From the NCBI GenBank assembly GCA_020444505.1, contig JAHLKU010000008.1:1-61846 (forward strand): a DNA stretch of 61,846 bases, read 5' to 3'. Positions 29,864-40,464 of this stretch are shown here, in pieces. Source of the stretch: Actinomycetota bacterium. Its GTDB lineage: Bacteria > Actinomycetota > Acidimicrobiia > Spongiisociales > UBA11373. The notes beneath the pieces were generated by a model. The model ran no database searches and was not told the DNA's origin. It saw nothing but the letters and a program-made list of their open reading frames with translations. Position numbers and translations under genes: made by a program. Numbering within the stretch: position 1 is the first letter of the stretch; every line of letters begins with the position of its first letter.

Positions 29864-31000
29864 TCAGAGGCCGGTTGTGGTCTCCTCGATCAGCAGGTCG
29901 ACGACCGCCTGCACCGCCCGGTGCTCGTCCGATCCCGAGGCGATCGCCTCGTCGTACACGGCGAGCTGGCGGTCGGCGCTGGTCCCCCGCTCGACGATGC
30001 CACGGGCCGCCTCGACCTCGGCCAGGCAGCCGAACTCCTCGGCGGCAGGCGACACGAGGTCGATGATCTCCTCCAACAGCTCGGCGTAGGGCACCAGTTC
30101 GCCCCGGCCGAAGTCGGCCAGCGGCTCGTCGAACCCGTACCGCTGCGCCCGCCACACGTTCTCGGACACCAGCATGTTCTCGTAGGTCCTCCAGCGCTGG
30201 TTCTGCGAGCGGCGGTGGAAGAGCATGCCGAGCAGCGACAGGTAGATCGCCGCCACCGAGATGCCGTCCTCCACCCGGGTGCAGATGTCGGGGATGCGCA
30301 TCTCCAGTGTCGGGTAGCGGCCGCTGGGGCGGATGTCCCACCACAGCTTGCTGGCGTCCTCGATGAGCCCGGCGTCCACCACCGCGTCGACGTGGCGGCG
30401 GTACTCCCCCCAGGAGCCGAAGTGGGGCGGCAGCCCGGTGCGGGGCATGCCCCGGAACACGCTCATCCGGTAGCTCTTCAGCCCGGTCCTCCTGCCGTGC
30501 CAGAACGGCGACGAGGTGGTGAGGGCCAGCAGGTGGGGCAGGAAGTACGACACCTGGTTCATCAGATCGATGCGCAGGTCGGGGTCCTCGATGCCCACGT
30601 GGACGTGCATGCCGCAGATCACCAGGCGGCGCACCACCTGCTGCAGGTCGTTGGCGAGCAACTGGTACCGCTCCTTGTCGGTGATCTGCTGCTGCGACCA
30701 CTCGGCGAACGGGTGCGACGAGGCGGCGATCACCTTGAGGCCGTGCTGCTCGGCCACTTCGATCACGGTGGAGCGGAGGCGCCGCAGGTCGGCGGCGGCC
30801 TCGCCCAGGGTGGCCCCCACCCGGGTGCCCACCTCGATCTGGGCCCGCAGGAACTCGTGGGTCACCTGGGGTCCCAGCGCCTCGGCGGCGGCGGCCATGA
30901 CGCCCGGCGGCGGGTCGTCCACCAGGTCGCGGCTCACCGGGTCCACCAGCAGGTACTCCTCCTCGATCCCGATGGTGAAGGCCGGCCGTGCGATCGGCAC
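29864..31000 (-). CDS. Carboxylate-amine ligase, glutamate-cysteine ligase GCS2 / YbdK family
   Basis: FTIGIEEEYLLVDP, ICGMHVHVGI, PTLEMRIPDICT. Confidence 0.9.
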   Translation of the reverse strand: MPIARPAFTIGIEEEYLLVDPVSRDLVDDPPPGVMAAAAEALGPQVTHEFLRAQIEVGTRVGATLGEAAADLRRLRSTVIEVAEQHGLKVIAASSHPFAEWSQQQITDKERYQLLANDLQQVVRRLVICGMHVHVGIEDPDLRIDLMNQVSYFLPHLLALTTSSPFWHGRRTGLKSYRMSVFRGMPRTGLPPHFGSWGEYRRHVDAVVDAGLIEDASKLWWDIRPSGRYPTLEMRIPDICTRVEDGISVAAIYLSLLGMLFHRRSQNQRWRTYENMLVSENVWRAQRYGFDEPLADFGRGELVPYAELLEEIIDLVSPAAEEFGCLAEVEAARGIVERGTSADRQLAVYDEAIASGSDEHRAVQAVVDLLIEETTTGL

Positions 31001-31118
31001 CGTTCCTCCTCGCTCCGATGGCCGGACACCATACCGACCCGGGGAGGCGCGGGCACACCGAACCGGTCAAGTCCCGGGTCCCGCCTCCCGATGGTTCCCT
31101 CAGAGCAACATGGCACCC

Positions 31119-31535
31119 ATGGGCGATCACATCCTCGTCATCGAAGACTCCGCACCGATCCGCCGGTTGGTGGAGATCTGCCTGCGGGACGTCGGCCCGG
31201 CGATCATCACCGCCGCCGACGGCCCGGCCGGGCTCCAGTCGGCGACGGCCAATCCCCCGGCGTTGATCGTCCTCGACATCGGCCTGCCCGGCATGCACGG
31301 GTGGGACGTGCTCGCCGAGGTCAGGGCCCACCCGGTGGGCCGCGGCATCCCGGTGCTGATCCTGACGGCACACGCCAACGAGGAGGACCGCTTCCGGTCG
31401 GGCGCCGACGGCGCCGACGCCTTCATGACGAAGCCGTTCGACCCGGCCGACCTCGTCAGGCTGGCCACCTCCCTGCTCGAACGCGGCCCCTCCGAGGACG
31501 CCGCAGACCGCGCCGTCGCCGCCGCGGGCGAGTAG
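31119..31535 (+). CDS. Stand-alone response regulator receiver protein
   Basis: HILVIEDSAPIRRLVEICL...LDIGLPGMHGWDVL...FMTKPFDP; an in-frame ATG at 31110 is an alternative start. Confidence 0.88.
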   Translation: MGDHILVIEDSAPIRRLVEICLRDVGPAIITAADGPAGLQSATANPPALIVLDIGLPGMHGWDVLAEVRAHPVGRGIPVLILTAHANEEDRFRSGADGADAFMTKPFDPADLVRLATSLLERGPSEDAADRAVAAAGE

Positions 31536-31623
31536 GTTTCCCCGCAGCCGTCGCGACGCGGCCTGCGCTCCCCGCGCAGGTGCCGCCGCCGTGCCGGCAC
31601 GGGCGACGACCGAGGAGGGTGGA

Positions 31624-32490
31624 GTGAACTGCCGGAACTGTGCCAAGGAGATTCCCGACACCGCAACCGTGTGTGGCTTCTGCGGCACGGCGGTGGCCGC
31701 GGCGGGCAGCGGGCCGGCTCCGCCCCCCGCCGAGCCCGAGCCGGAACCGGCCCCCGCCGCCGCGACGCCCGCGGCCGCGGCTCCTGCCGCCGCGCCTCCC
31801 TCGCCCCCCGCCGCACCCGCCGCGCCGTGGGCCCCGACCCACCAGGTGCCGGCGACCGGCATGGCGGCCTGGACCGACCCCGACCCGTCGCTGGCCCCCG
31901 CCGCCAACCTGGGCGGGGGCGTGCCGTTGCGGGTCGACGAGACGCGCGGCGCCTGGGCCCGGGTCACCGGGTCGAACGGCTGGACCGGCTGGGTGGACGC
32001 ACGCCTGCTGCAGCCGGTCGGTGCGGCCCCGCCCCCGGCCGCCGCGCCCGCCCGCCCCGCACCCGTGGCCCGGGCTGCAGGGACCGGCGCCTTCCGCGTG
32101 ACCCCGGCGCTCGCCGGCGGGGTCATGATGCTGGTGTCGGCGTTCCTGGCCTGGGGCGACTGGAGCTTCTCGACGGGAATGGACGTGCCGGCCACCCGCA
32201 TCTACCCGCTCAGCGAGATCAGCTCGCTCTGGACGTGGACCCAGCCCCGGATCGGGATGATCCTCATCGCCGCCGGGATCGTCGCCGCCCTGGCGGCGAT
32301 CGTGCCGGCGATCCCCGCCGGTCTGCGCAGCCTGGCCGGCCTGCTGGGCATCGCCATGGGCGTGGGGATCATCCTGCTCATCGGGATGAACGCCACGTGG
32401 GGCGACGTGGTCGACCACCGGCTCACCGGGGTGTACGTCGCCATCGTGGGCGGCGTGCTCGCCCTGCTGCCGTCGCGCTCGCCCGCCTAG
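31624..32490 (+). CDS. Zinc-ribbon + SH3-like domain + membrane protein
   Basis: CRNCAKEIPDTATVCGFCG zinc ribbon; AWARVTGSNGWTGWVDARLLQPV; 3-4 TM helices at the C-terminus. Confidence 0.7.
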   Translation: MNCRNCAKEIPDTATVCGFCGTAVAAAGSGPAPPPAEPEPEPAPAAATPAAAAPAAAPPSPPAAPAAPWAPTHQVPATGMAAWTDPDPSLAPAANLGGGVPLRVDETRGAWARVTGSNGWTGWVDARLLQPVGAAPPPAAAPARPAPVARAAGTGAFRVTPALAGGVMMLVSAFLAWGDWSFSTGMDVPATRIYPLSEISSLWTWTQPRIGMILIAAGIVAALAAIVPAIPAGLRSLAGLLGIAMGVGIILLIGMNATWGDVVDHRLTGVYVAIVGGVLALLPSRSPA

Positions 32491-32605
32491 GGCGCGCCCG
32501 GCCGTCGCCGAGTAGCGTTGGGCGCAGCCGTGACCGCGCGCTCGGGCCGGTCGCTGCGCCGCGGGGCCCTCCCCCCGGTGCCTGCGCCGGCCGGGAAGGA
32601 TCATC

Positions 32606-33778
32606 GTGAGCGAGGACACTCTCAGCCGCATCGCCGACTGGTGCGGCGCCGCGGACGACCTCGAGATGGAGGGGACCACGGTCACCGTCGCCGGCGACCC
32701 CCCCATCCTTGTGCAGGTGGAGGAGAGCGACGAGGCCGTGGTCCTCACCCACAGCCATGCCGCCGGGACGACCGCAGAGGGGTTCGCCGAGGCCGCCGGG
32801 GCCCTGATGGGAGGACGCGGCTCGATGCTGTCGGGGGAGGTCGCCGCCGGTGAGGGCGGCACCACGGTGAATCTGCGCTACCCGATCTACCTGGACGGCC
32901 TGAACCGCCAGACCTTCCTGCTGGCCATCCGCGACATCACCGCCACGGCCGACGCGCTGGCCGGATTGGCCGGCTCGCCGGAGGCCGCCGCCGAGCCCGA
33001 GCCCGAGCCCGAGCCCGAGGGGCAGCCGGAGCCGGATGCCGAGCCCGAGCCCGAGCCCGCGGTGGCCGCCACCGCCGCGGAGACCGTGACGGTGGACGAC
33101 CGCGGGTGGGCACCCACGCACACCGTGCCGGGCGGCGGCATATCGGCATGGGCCGAGCCCGACCCGGCACTGGCGCCCGCCGCCAAGCTCGCCGCACGCG
33201 TGGAGCTGCGGGTGGACGAGATGCGGGGCGCGTGGGCCCGGGTCACCGGCGAGAACGGCTGGACCGGCTGGGTGGACGGGCGCAAGCTGCGGCCCCTCGG
33301 CGGCCAGGCCGCGCCCGGCGGTGCGCCGCAGGCACGGCAGGCCGTGGCGGCCCCGAGCCCGTTCGGGGGCATCCGGCCGCTGCAGGCACTCGGGGGGCTG
33401 GCGATGGTGATCGCCGCCTTCATCCCCTGGAACGCCACCGGCGTGGCGCTCGATGGCTCGTACGCCATCCCGGTGGGCAAGCCGCTCGACTGGCCCATGG
33501 CGTTCCTGTGGAACAGCTTCAGCCCGGGCCAGCCCCGGCTGGGCATGCTGGTGCTGCTCATCGGCATCGCGCTCCTGGTGATGGCGGTGGTGCCGAACGT
33601 GCCGACGGGCGCCATCATCGGCAGCGCGCTCGTGGGCGTGATCGTGGGCCTCGCCTTCCTGTTCCAGTTGTCCAGGGCGCCCGGCTTCGGCGACGCCTTC
33701 AAGATCCTGCAGGCCGGGTTCTGGGTGTACCTGCTCGGGGCGGTGGTCGCCGCCATCCCGCTGCAGCCCCGGTCGTAG
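32606..33778 (+). CDS. YbjN/T3SC-like N-domain + EP-rich linker + SH3-like domain + membrane protein (paralogue of the previous gene)
   Basis: AEPEPEPEPEGQPEPDAEPEPEPA linker; AWARVTGENGWTGWVDGRKLRPL; TM helices. Confidence 0.7.
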   Translation: MSEDTLSRIADWCGAADDLEMEGTTVTVAGDPPILVQVEESDEAVVLTHSHAAGTTAEGFAEAAGALMGGRGSMLSGEVAAGEGGTTVNLRYPIYLDGLNRQTFLLAIRDITATADALAGLAGSPEAAAEPEPEPEPEGQPEPDAEPEPEPAVAATAAETVTVDDRGWAPTHTVPGGGISAWAEPDPALAPAAKLAARVELRVDEMRGAWARVTGENGWTGWVDGRKLRPLGGQAAPGGAPQARQAVAAPSPFGGIRPLQALGGLAMVIAAFIPWNATGVALDGSYAIPVGKPLDWPMAFLWNSFSPGQPRLGMLVLLIGIALLVMAVVPNVPTGAIIGSALVGVIVGLAFLFQLSRAPGFGDAFKILQAGFWVYLLGAVVAAIPLQPRS

Positions 33779-33786
33779 CCGCCACG

Positions 33787-34554
33787 GTGCGCTGGAGCCC
33801 CGGCGACTACCTGAGGTTCGCGGGCGCCAGGGCCAGGCCGGCACTCGACCTGCTGGCGCGCCTCCCCGACACCGGGCCGCCGGTGATCTGGGACCTGGGC
33901 TGCGGCACCGGTGAGATCACGCTGGAACTGGCCCGCCGCCGGCCGGGCGCCACGGTCTCCGGCCTCGACACGTCCCCCGAGATGCTCGCCGCCGCCCGCG
34001 AATCCGACCGGGACGGCCGGGTCCGCTGGGTGGAGGGGGACATCGCCGCCTGGCGCCCCGGGGAGCCGCCGGGCCTGGTGTTCAGCAACGCCGCCCTCCA
34101 CTGGCTGGACGGCCACGACGCCCTGTTCCCCTCCCTCGCCGGCAGCCTCGCCCCCGGAGGGGCGCTGGCGGTGCAGATGCCGCGGAACTCCGACGAGCCC
34201 ACCCACACCGTCCTGGAGGAGGTGGCGAGCCGGCCCCGGTGGCAGGGCCGGGTGGCGCACCTGACCGGGCGGCGCCCGGTTGCGGAACCCGCCGCCTACT
34301 ACGACCTGCTGGCCCCCTCGTGCACCACGGTGGACGTGTGGGAGACGGTGTACCTGCAGCGGCTGGAGGGCGTCGACCCGGTGGCCCGCTGGGTGGAGGG
34401 CGCCGCCGCCCGCCCCTACCTGGCCTGCCTGGGGGACGACGGGCCTGCATTCCTGGCGGAGTACGCCGCTGCGGTGCGCCCCCACTACCCGCCCCGCGCC
34501 GACGGCACCACGCTGCTGCCGTTCCGCCGCCTGTTCCTGATTGCCACCCGCTAG
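33787..34554 (+). CDS. SAM-dependent methyltransferase, trans-aconitate 2-methyltransferase-like
   Basis: WSPGDYLRFAGARARPALDLLARL...VIWDLGCGTGEITLELARRRP. Confidence 0.8.
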   Translation: MRWSPGDYLRFAGARARPALDLLARLPDTGPPVIWDLGCGTGEITLELARRRPGATVSGLDTSPEMLAAARESDRDGRVRWVEGDIAAWRPGEPPGLVFSNAALHWLDGHDALFPSLAGSLAPGGALAVQMPRNSDEPTHTVLEEVASRPRWQGRVAHLTGRRPVAEPAAYYDLLAPSCTTVDVWETVYLQRLEGVDPVARWVEGAAARPYLACLGDDGPAFLAEYAAAVRPHYPPRADGTTLLPFRRLFLIATR

Positions 34555-34579
34555 CGGGCGGCCGCCGTACGATGCCGCC

Positions 34580-36499
34580 ATGCGACGCATCGGCACCGCG
34601 GCCCTCGCCGCGGCACTGCTGACGGCGGGCTGCTCGTTCCCCTCGTCGGGGACCACGACGACGACCCTGCCGCCGACCACCACCACGACGACCGTCCCCG
34701 CGCTCGCCACCGAGGACCAGGTCGGGGCGATGGACGCCGTGCAGGCGCTCCTCGACGCCTGGGCGGCCGGCGACTTCCCCGCCGTCCGCGCCGTGTCGCC
34801 CGACGCCGAGCACGACCTGCTCGGGCTGCACGTGGCGTGGTCCGGGGGCCTCGGCGTGCTGGCTGCCGAGTACCGCACCACCGGGGCCGCGCTCGTCGGC
34901 GGCGACGTCGTGGTCTCCTACCGGGCCACGCTCGACCTGGGGACCGCCGGCGAGTGGACGTACGAGGGCTCCCTCGTCGCAGTGCAAACGGCAGGAGGGT
35001 GGCAGGTGCCCTGGACCTCGACCGTGCTGCACCCGGCCCTCGACGAGGGCGACACGCTGGCGCTTGCCCGCACCTGGCCGGAGCGCGCCGCCATCCTGGG
35101 CAATCGCGGCATCACCCTCGTCACCGACCGCGCCGTGAAGACGATCGGGGTGGTGCCCGGCAGGGTCGACGACGAGGAGGCGCTGCTCGCCGCCCTGGAG
35201 GAGTACGCCGGGGTCCCCGCGGCCACCGTGCTGCGGGAGATCGGCCGCCCGGCGGTGCAGCCCGACTGGTTCGTGCCGGTGGGGTGGATGCCGCTCGTGG
35301 ACTACCTGGCGGTCCAGTCCCAACTCGAGGCCGTGCCCGGCCTCGCCATGCGGGACGACACGGCCCGGCTCCCCCCCGCCGACCCCTTCGCCGACCACGT
35401 CCTCGGCACCACCGGCCCCATCACCGCCGACCTGCTCGACGAGCTCGGCGAGCCGTACCGGGCCGGGGACGTCGTCGGGCTGACCGGGCTGGAGCGCGAA
35501 CTGGAGCGGACCCTGGCGGGGCACCCGTCGTTCGAGGTGCAGCGCGTCAACCAGTTCGGGCGTGTCGTCGAGGTGCTGCACACCGTGGACGGCGTGGCCG
35601 CCACGCCGGTGCGGACCACGCTGTCGGCGGACGCGCAACTGGCCGCGGAGGCCGCGCTGGCCGACGTCGAGCACCCGGCAGCGCTCGTCGCGGTGGACGT
35701 GGAGACCGGGAGCATCCGGGCCATCGCCAGCCGGCCCCTCGACGGCTTCAACCGGGCCGCGCTCGGCCTCTACCCGCCCGGGTCCACCTCCAAGGTGGTC
35801 ACCGCCTACGGCGTGCTGACGGCGGGGTACGAGGCCGGCACCGGGGTGCCCTGCCCCGCCTCGGTGGAGATCGGCGGCCGCGAGTTCACCAACGCCGGCG
35901 ATGCCGACCGCGGCGAGGTCACCCTCGCCCGGGCGCTCGCCGTGTCGTGCAACACCACCTTCGCTTCGCTCGCCGCCGAGGTGCTCGGAGGGCAGGGCCT
36001 CGCCGACGCCGCGGCCAACTTCGGATACGGGTCGGGGTACGGGCTGGCGATCGACATCGCCGTGCCCTCCTACCCCGCGCCGGCCGGGGACGCCGACACC
36101 GCCGCCGCCGGGATCGGCCAGGGCGCGGTGCAGGTGACGCCCCTGCACCAGGCGACGATCGCCGCCGCGGTGGCAGCCGGCGAGTGGAAGCCGCCGCTGC
36201 TGCTGGAGTCGGAGATCCCCGGCGCCCCCCTGCCGCTGGACCCGGGCGCCGCCGCCGCCCTCGGCGAGATGATGCGGCTGGTGGTCACCGACGGCACCGG
36301 CACCGCCGCCGACGTCGCCGGCGAGGAGGTGCACGGCAAGACCGGCTCGGCGGAGTGGTCGGAGACCGAGCCCACGCATGCCTGGTTCATCGGCTACTGG
36401 GACGGCCTCGGCTTCACCGTGGTGGTGGAGTCGGGCGGCGCCGGCGGGTCCGCCGCCGCACCCATCGCCGCCGCCTTCGTGGAGGCGCTGGCGGGCTGA
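34580..36499 (+). CDS. Penicillin-binding transpeptidase lipoprotein (MecA-N/NTF2-like domain)
   Basis: Lipobox LLTAGC; YPPGSTSKVVTAYG (SxxK), SCNTTF, HGKTGSAEW (KTG). Confidence 0.9.
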   Translation: MRRIGTAALAAALLTAGCSFPSSGTTTTTLPPTTTTTTVPALATEDQVGAMDAVQALLDAWAAGDFPAVRAVSPDAEHDLLGLHVAWSGGLGVLAAEYRTTGAALVGGDVVVSYRATLDLGTAGEWTYEGSLVAVQTAGGWQVPWTSTVLHPALDEGDTLALARTWPERAAILGNRGITLVTDRAVKTIGVVPGRVDDEEALLAALEEYAGVPAATVLREIGRPAVQPDWFVPVGWMPLVDYLAVQSQLEAVPGLAMRDDTARLPPADPFADHVLGTTGPITADLLDELGEPYRAGDVVGLTGLERELERTLAGHPSFEVQRVNQFGRVVEVLHTVDGVAATPVRTTLSADAQLAAEAALADVEHPAALVAVDVETGSIRAIASRPLDGFNRAALGLYPPGSTSKVVTAYGVLTAGYEAGTGVPCPASVEIGGREFTNAGDADRGEVTLARALAVSCNTTFASLAAEVLGGQGLADAAANFGYGSGYGLAIDIAVPSYPAPAGDADTAAAGIGQGAVQVTPLHQATIAAAVAAGEWKPPLLLESEIPGAPLPLDPGAAAALGEMMRLVVTDGTGTAADVAGEEVHGKTGSAEWSETEPTHAWFIGYWDGLGFTVVVESGGAGGSAAAPIAAAFVEALAG

Positions 36500-36528
36500 G
36501 CGGCGGGGCGCCCGTAGGCTGTGGCCCC

Positions 36529-37049
36529 ATGGCACCCACCCCACCCTGCTACGACCACGTGATCGACCTGCGGGCCACCCGCAACTTCCTGCCCGACGCG
36601 GTGACCCCCGAGCACCTGGCCGCCATCCTCGAGGCGGCCCGCTGGACCGGGTCGTCGAAGAACACCCAGCAGTGGGAGTTCATCGTGGTGGACACCCCCG
36701 AGGGCCTGGAGGCGCTGGCGTCGGCCGGCACGTTCACGCGGCCCGTCCTCAACTCAGCGCTCACCGTCGCCCTGGTGTGGCCGCCCGACGGCTACGAGTT
36801 CGACATCGGGCGGGCCGCCCAGAACCTGATGCTGGCGGCCGACGCGCTCGGCGTCGCCTCCTGCCCGATCACCCTGCACGACGAGGACCGCGCTCGCGAG
36901 GTGCTGGGCGTCCCCGCCGGGCACCGCTGCCGCTACGCCGTGGCGCTGGGGTACCCCGACCCGGAGGCGGAGGCCGCCGAGCGCCGGGAGCGCCGGGCGG
37001 CCGGGAAGACGGGCCGCAAGCCGCTGGACGAGGTGGTGTCGAAGGGCCG

Positions 37050-37062
<13 letters not shown>
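36529..37062 (+). CDS. Nitroreductase family protein
   Basis: RATRNFLPDAVTPEHLAAILEAARWTGSSKNTQQWEFIVV. Confidence 0.88.
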
Positions 37063-38648
<1,586 letters not shown>

Positions 38649-38658
38649 GGCCGGCAGC

Positions 38659-39228
38659 CTAGGCCCCGTCCCCGGGCCCCCCGTCCCCGGGGCCCCCGTC
38701 CCCGGCGAGGCCCAGCCTCCCGAGCACCCTGCGGACCCACCCGGGACGGTGCCGCTCGCCGTCGCCGTCGGCAAGGCCCTGCCCGGCGGGCGCCTCCGGC
38801 GCCGGGGCCGACCCGAGCGAGGCGTCCAGGCACTCGGCGACGCCGTCGGCCAGTCGGTAGGCGGCCTCGGCGATCAAGCGGCTCATGTCCGCCACCTCGC
38901 CGCTCAGGTGCAGGTCGGCCTCGACGCGGACCGTCGAGAACAGCCCGTCCTCCTCCACGCTCAGCAGCAGCGTCGCCCGCCCCCTGCCCCGGCCGGCGCG
39001 CTCCACCCCCCTGGCCTCCACGGTGACGGTGCGGGCGCGCCGGTCGCTGGCGACGGCGGCGCTGCCGTCGAACACCAGGTGGCGTGCCTCGACGTCGATG
39101 GCGAGGCTCCCCCCGTCGGGCCCTGCGATCTCCACCCCGGGCACGCACCCGGCGCCGTCGGGCGAAGCCAGGCGGGCCCACACCTCGGCAGCCGGGTGCC
39201 CGACGCCGAAGTCCGCCCGCAGCCGCAT
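38659..39228 (-). CDS. CoxG/SRPBCC family protein
   Basis: VWARLASPDGAGCVPGVEIAGPDG...ADMSRLIAEAAYRLADGVAECL. Confidence 0.75.
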   Translation of the reverse strand: MRLRADFGVGHPAAEVWARLASPDGAGCVPGVEIAGPDGGSLAIDVEARHLVFDGSAAVASDRRARTVTVEARGVERAGRGRGRATLLLSVEEDGLFSTVRVEADLHLSGEVADMSRLIAEAAYRLADGVAECLDASLGSAPAPEAPAGQGLADGDGERHRPGWVRRVLGRLGLAGDGGPGDGGPGDGA

Positions 39229-39229
39229 G

Positions 39230-40327
39230 TCAGACGTCCGCCTCGCCGGGGCGCTGCCGGTGGATGCGCCCCTCCCTGCCCCGCAGCGCTTCGCCGGTGC
39301 CGGACCGGTGCCGGGACGCGATCATCTCCGCCAGGATCGACACGGCCACCTCGGCGGGGCGCTCCGCCCCGATGTCGAGGCCCACCGGGCCGTGGATGCG
39401 GCCGGTGTCGGCCTCTCCCCACCCCTCGGCGGCCAGCCGCTCGATGCGCTTGGCGTGGGTGCGGCGGCTCCCCATCGCCCCGACGTAGCGGGCGGGCGAG
39501 GAGAGGACCAGCGGCAGCAGGGGCCCCTCCACCCTGGCGTCGTGGGTGAGCGACACCACGTAGGTGCGCTCGTCGAACGGCACCTCGGCTGCGACGTCGC
39601 CGGGCCATCCCACCACCACTCGCTCGGCGGCGGGGAAACGCTCCGCCGACGTGAACGCCGGGCGGGGATCGCACACCGTCACCCGGAACCCGGCCTGCGC
39701 CGCCATCGCCGACAGCGTGATCGCCACCTCGTCGGCGCCCCAGATCACCAGCCGGGGTGCCGGCGCCATCGTCTCGACGAACACCTCGTGGTCGCCGTAG
39801 GACAGGGTCACCGCCTGTTCCGTGTCGGCCAGGCGGACCGCATCGGCGCCCACGTCGGCGGTGGCGGCGGCGGGCAGCGACCCGGCCACCACGGCGCCGG
39901 AGGCATCGAGCACCGCCGCGGACCCCACCGCCGGACCGGCCACGACGGTCGCCAGCGAGCCGGGCGTCCCCGCCCGGGCCATCTCCAGCGCCGCCGACGG
40001 CACCTCGCCGCCGAGGCGCTCCACGAACACCTGGATGGTCCCGCCGCAGGCCAGCCCCACCTCGAAGGCCTCCTCGTCGGCGATGCCGTAGGTGACCAGC
40101 CGGGGGTCGGCGCCGTCGAGGATCGCCGAGGCGTGCAGGTACACGTCGTTCTCGACGCACCCGCCGCTCACCGATCCCCACATGCGCCCCGACGACGACG
40201 CCAGGAAGCGGGATCCCTCGGGGCGGGGTGCGGAACCGGCGACCCGGACCACGGTGGCGGAGGCGACGGCCTCCCCGTCGCCGGACCACTCCGCCCAGGT
40301 CTCCAATGCATCGCGCACGGCCGCCAT
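39230..40327 (-). CDS. XdhC family protein (molybdenum-hydroxylase maturation)
   Basis: ATVVRVAGSAPRPEGSRFLASSSGRMWGSVSGGCVENDV; GAMGSRRTHAKRIERL. Confidence 0.9.
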   Translation of the reverse strand: MAAVRDALETWAEWSGDGEAVASATVVRVAGSAPRPEGSRFLASSSGRMWGSVSGGCVENDVYLHASAILDGADPRLVTYGIADEEAFEVGLACGGTIQVFVERLGGEVPSAALEMARAGTPGSLATVVAGPAVGSAAVLDASGAVVAGSLPAAATADVGADAVRLADTEQAVTLSYGDHEVFVETMAPAPRLVIWGADEVAITLSAMAAQAGFRVTVCDPRPAFTSAERFPAAERVVVGWPGDVAAEVPFDERTYVVSLTHDARVEGPLLPLVLSSPARYVGAMGSRRTHAKRIERLAAEGWGEADTGRIHGPVGLDIGAERPAEVAVSILAEMIASRHRSGTGEALRGREGRIHRQRPGEADV

Positions 40328-40464
40328 GGCACGTCACTCTAGGGAAGGCGGCAGGGCCGGGCACCGGGAACCCGGCCGGCGGCGCCGGTCGTTGGGAGCA
40401 CGTGGTGTGTCCCCGCGCCGCCCCTATCCTGGGCGCGGCCGACGGCGACGCGAAAGGACCTGCC

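Noticed and set aside
33000-33060. EPEPEPEP-coding GAGCCC repeat considered as a regulatory microsatellite or phase-variable tract
   Set aside because: Hexanucleotide steps stay in frame, so length change would not switch the gene off; treated as a proline-rich linker.
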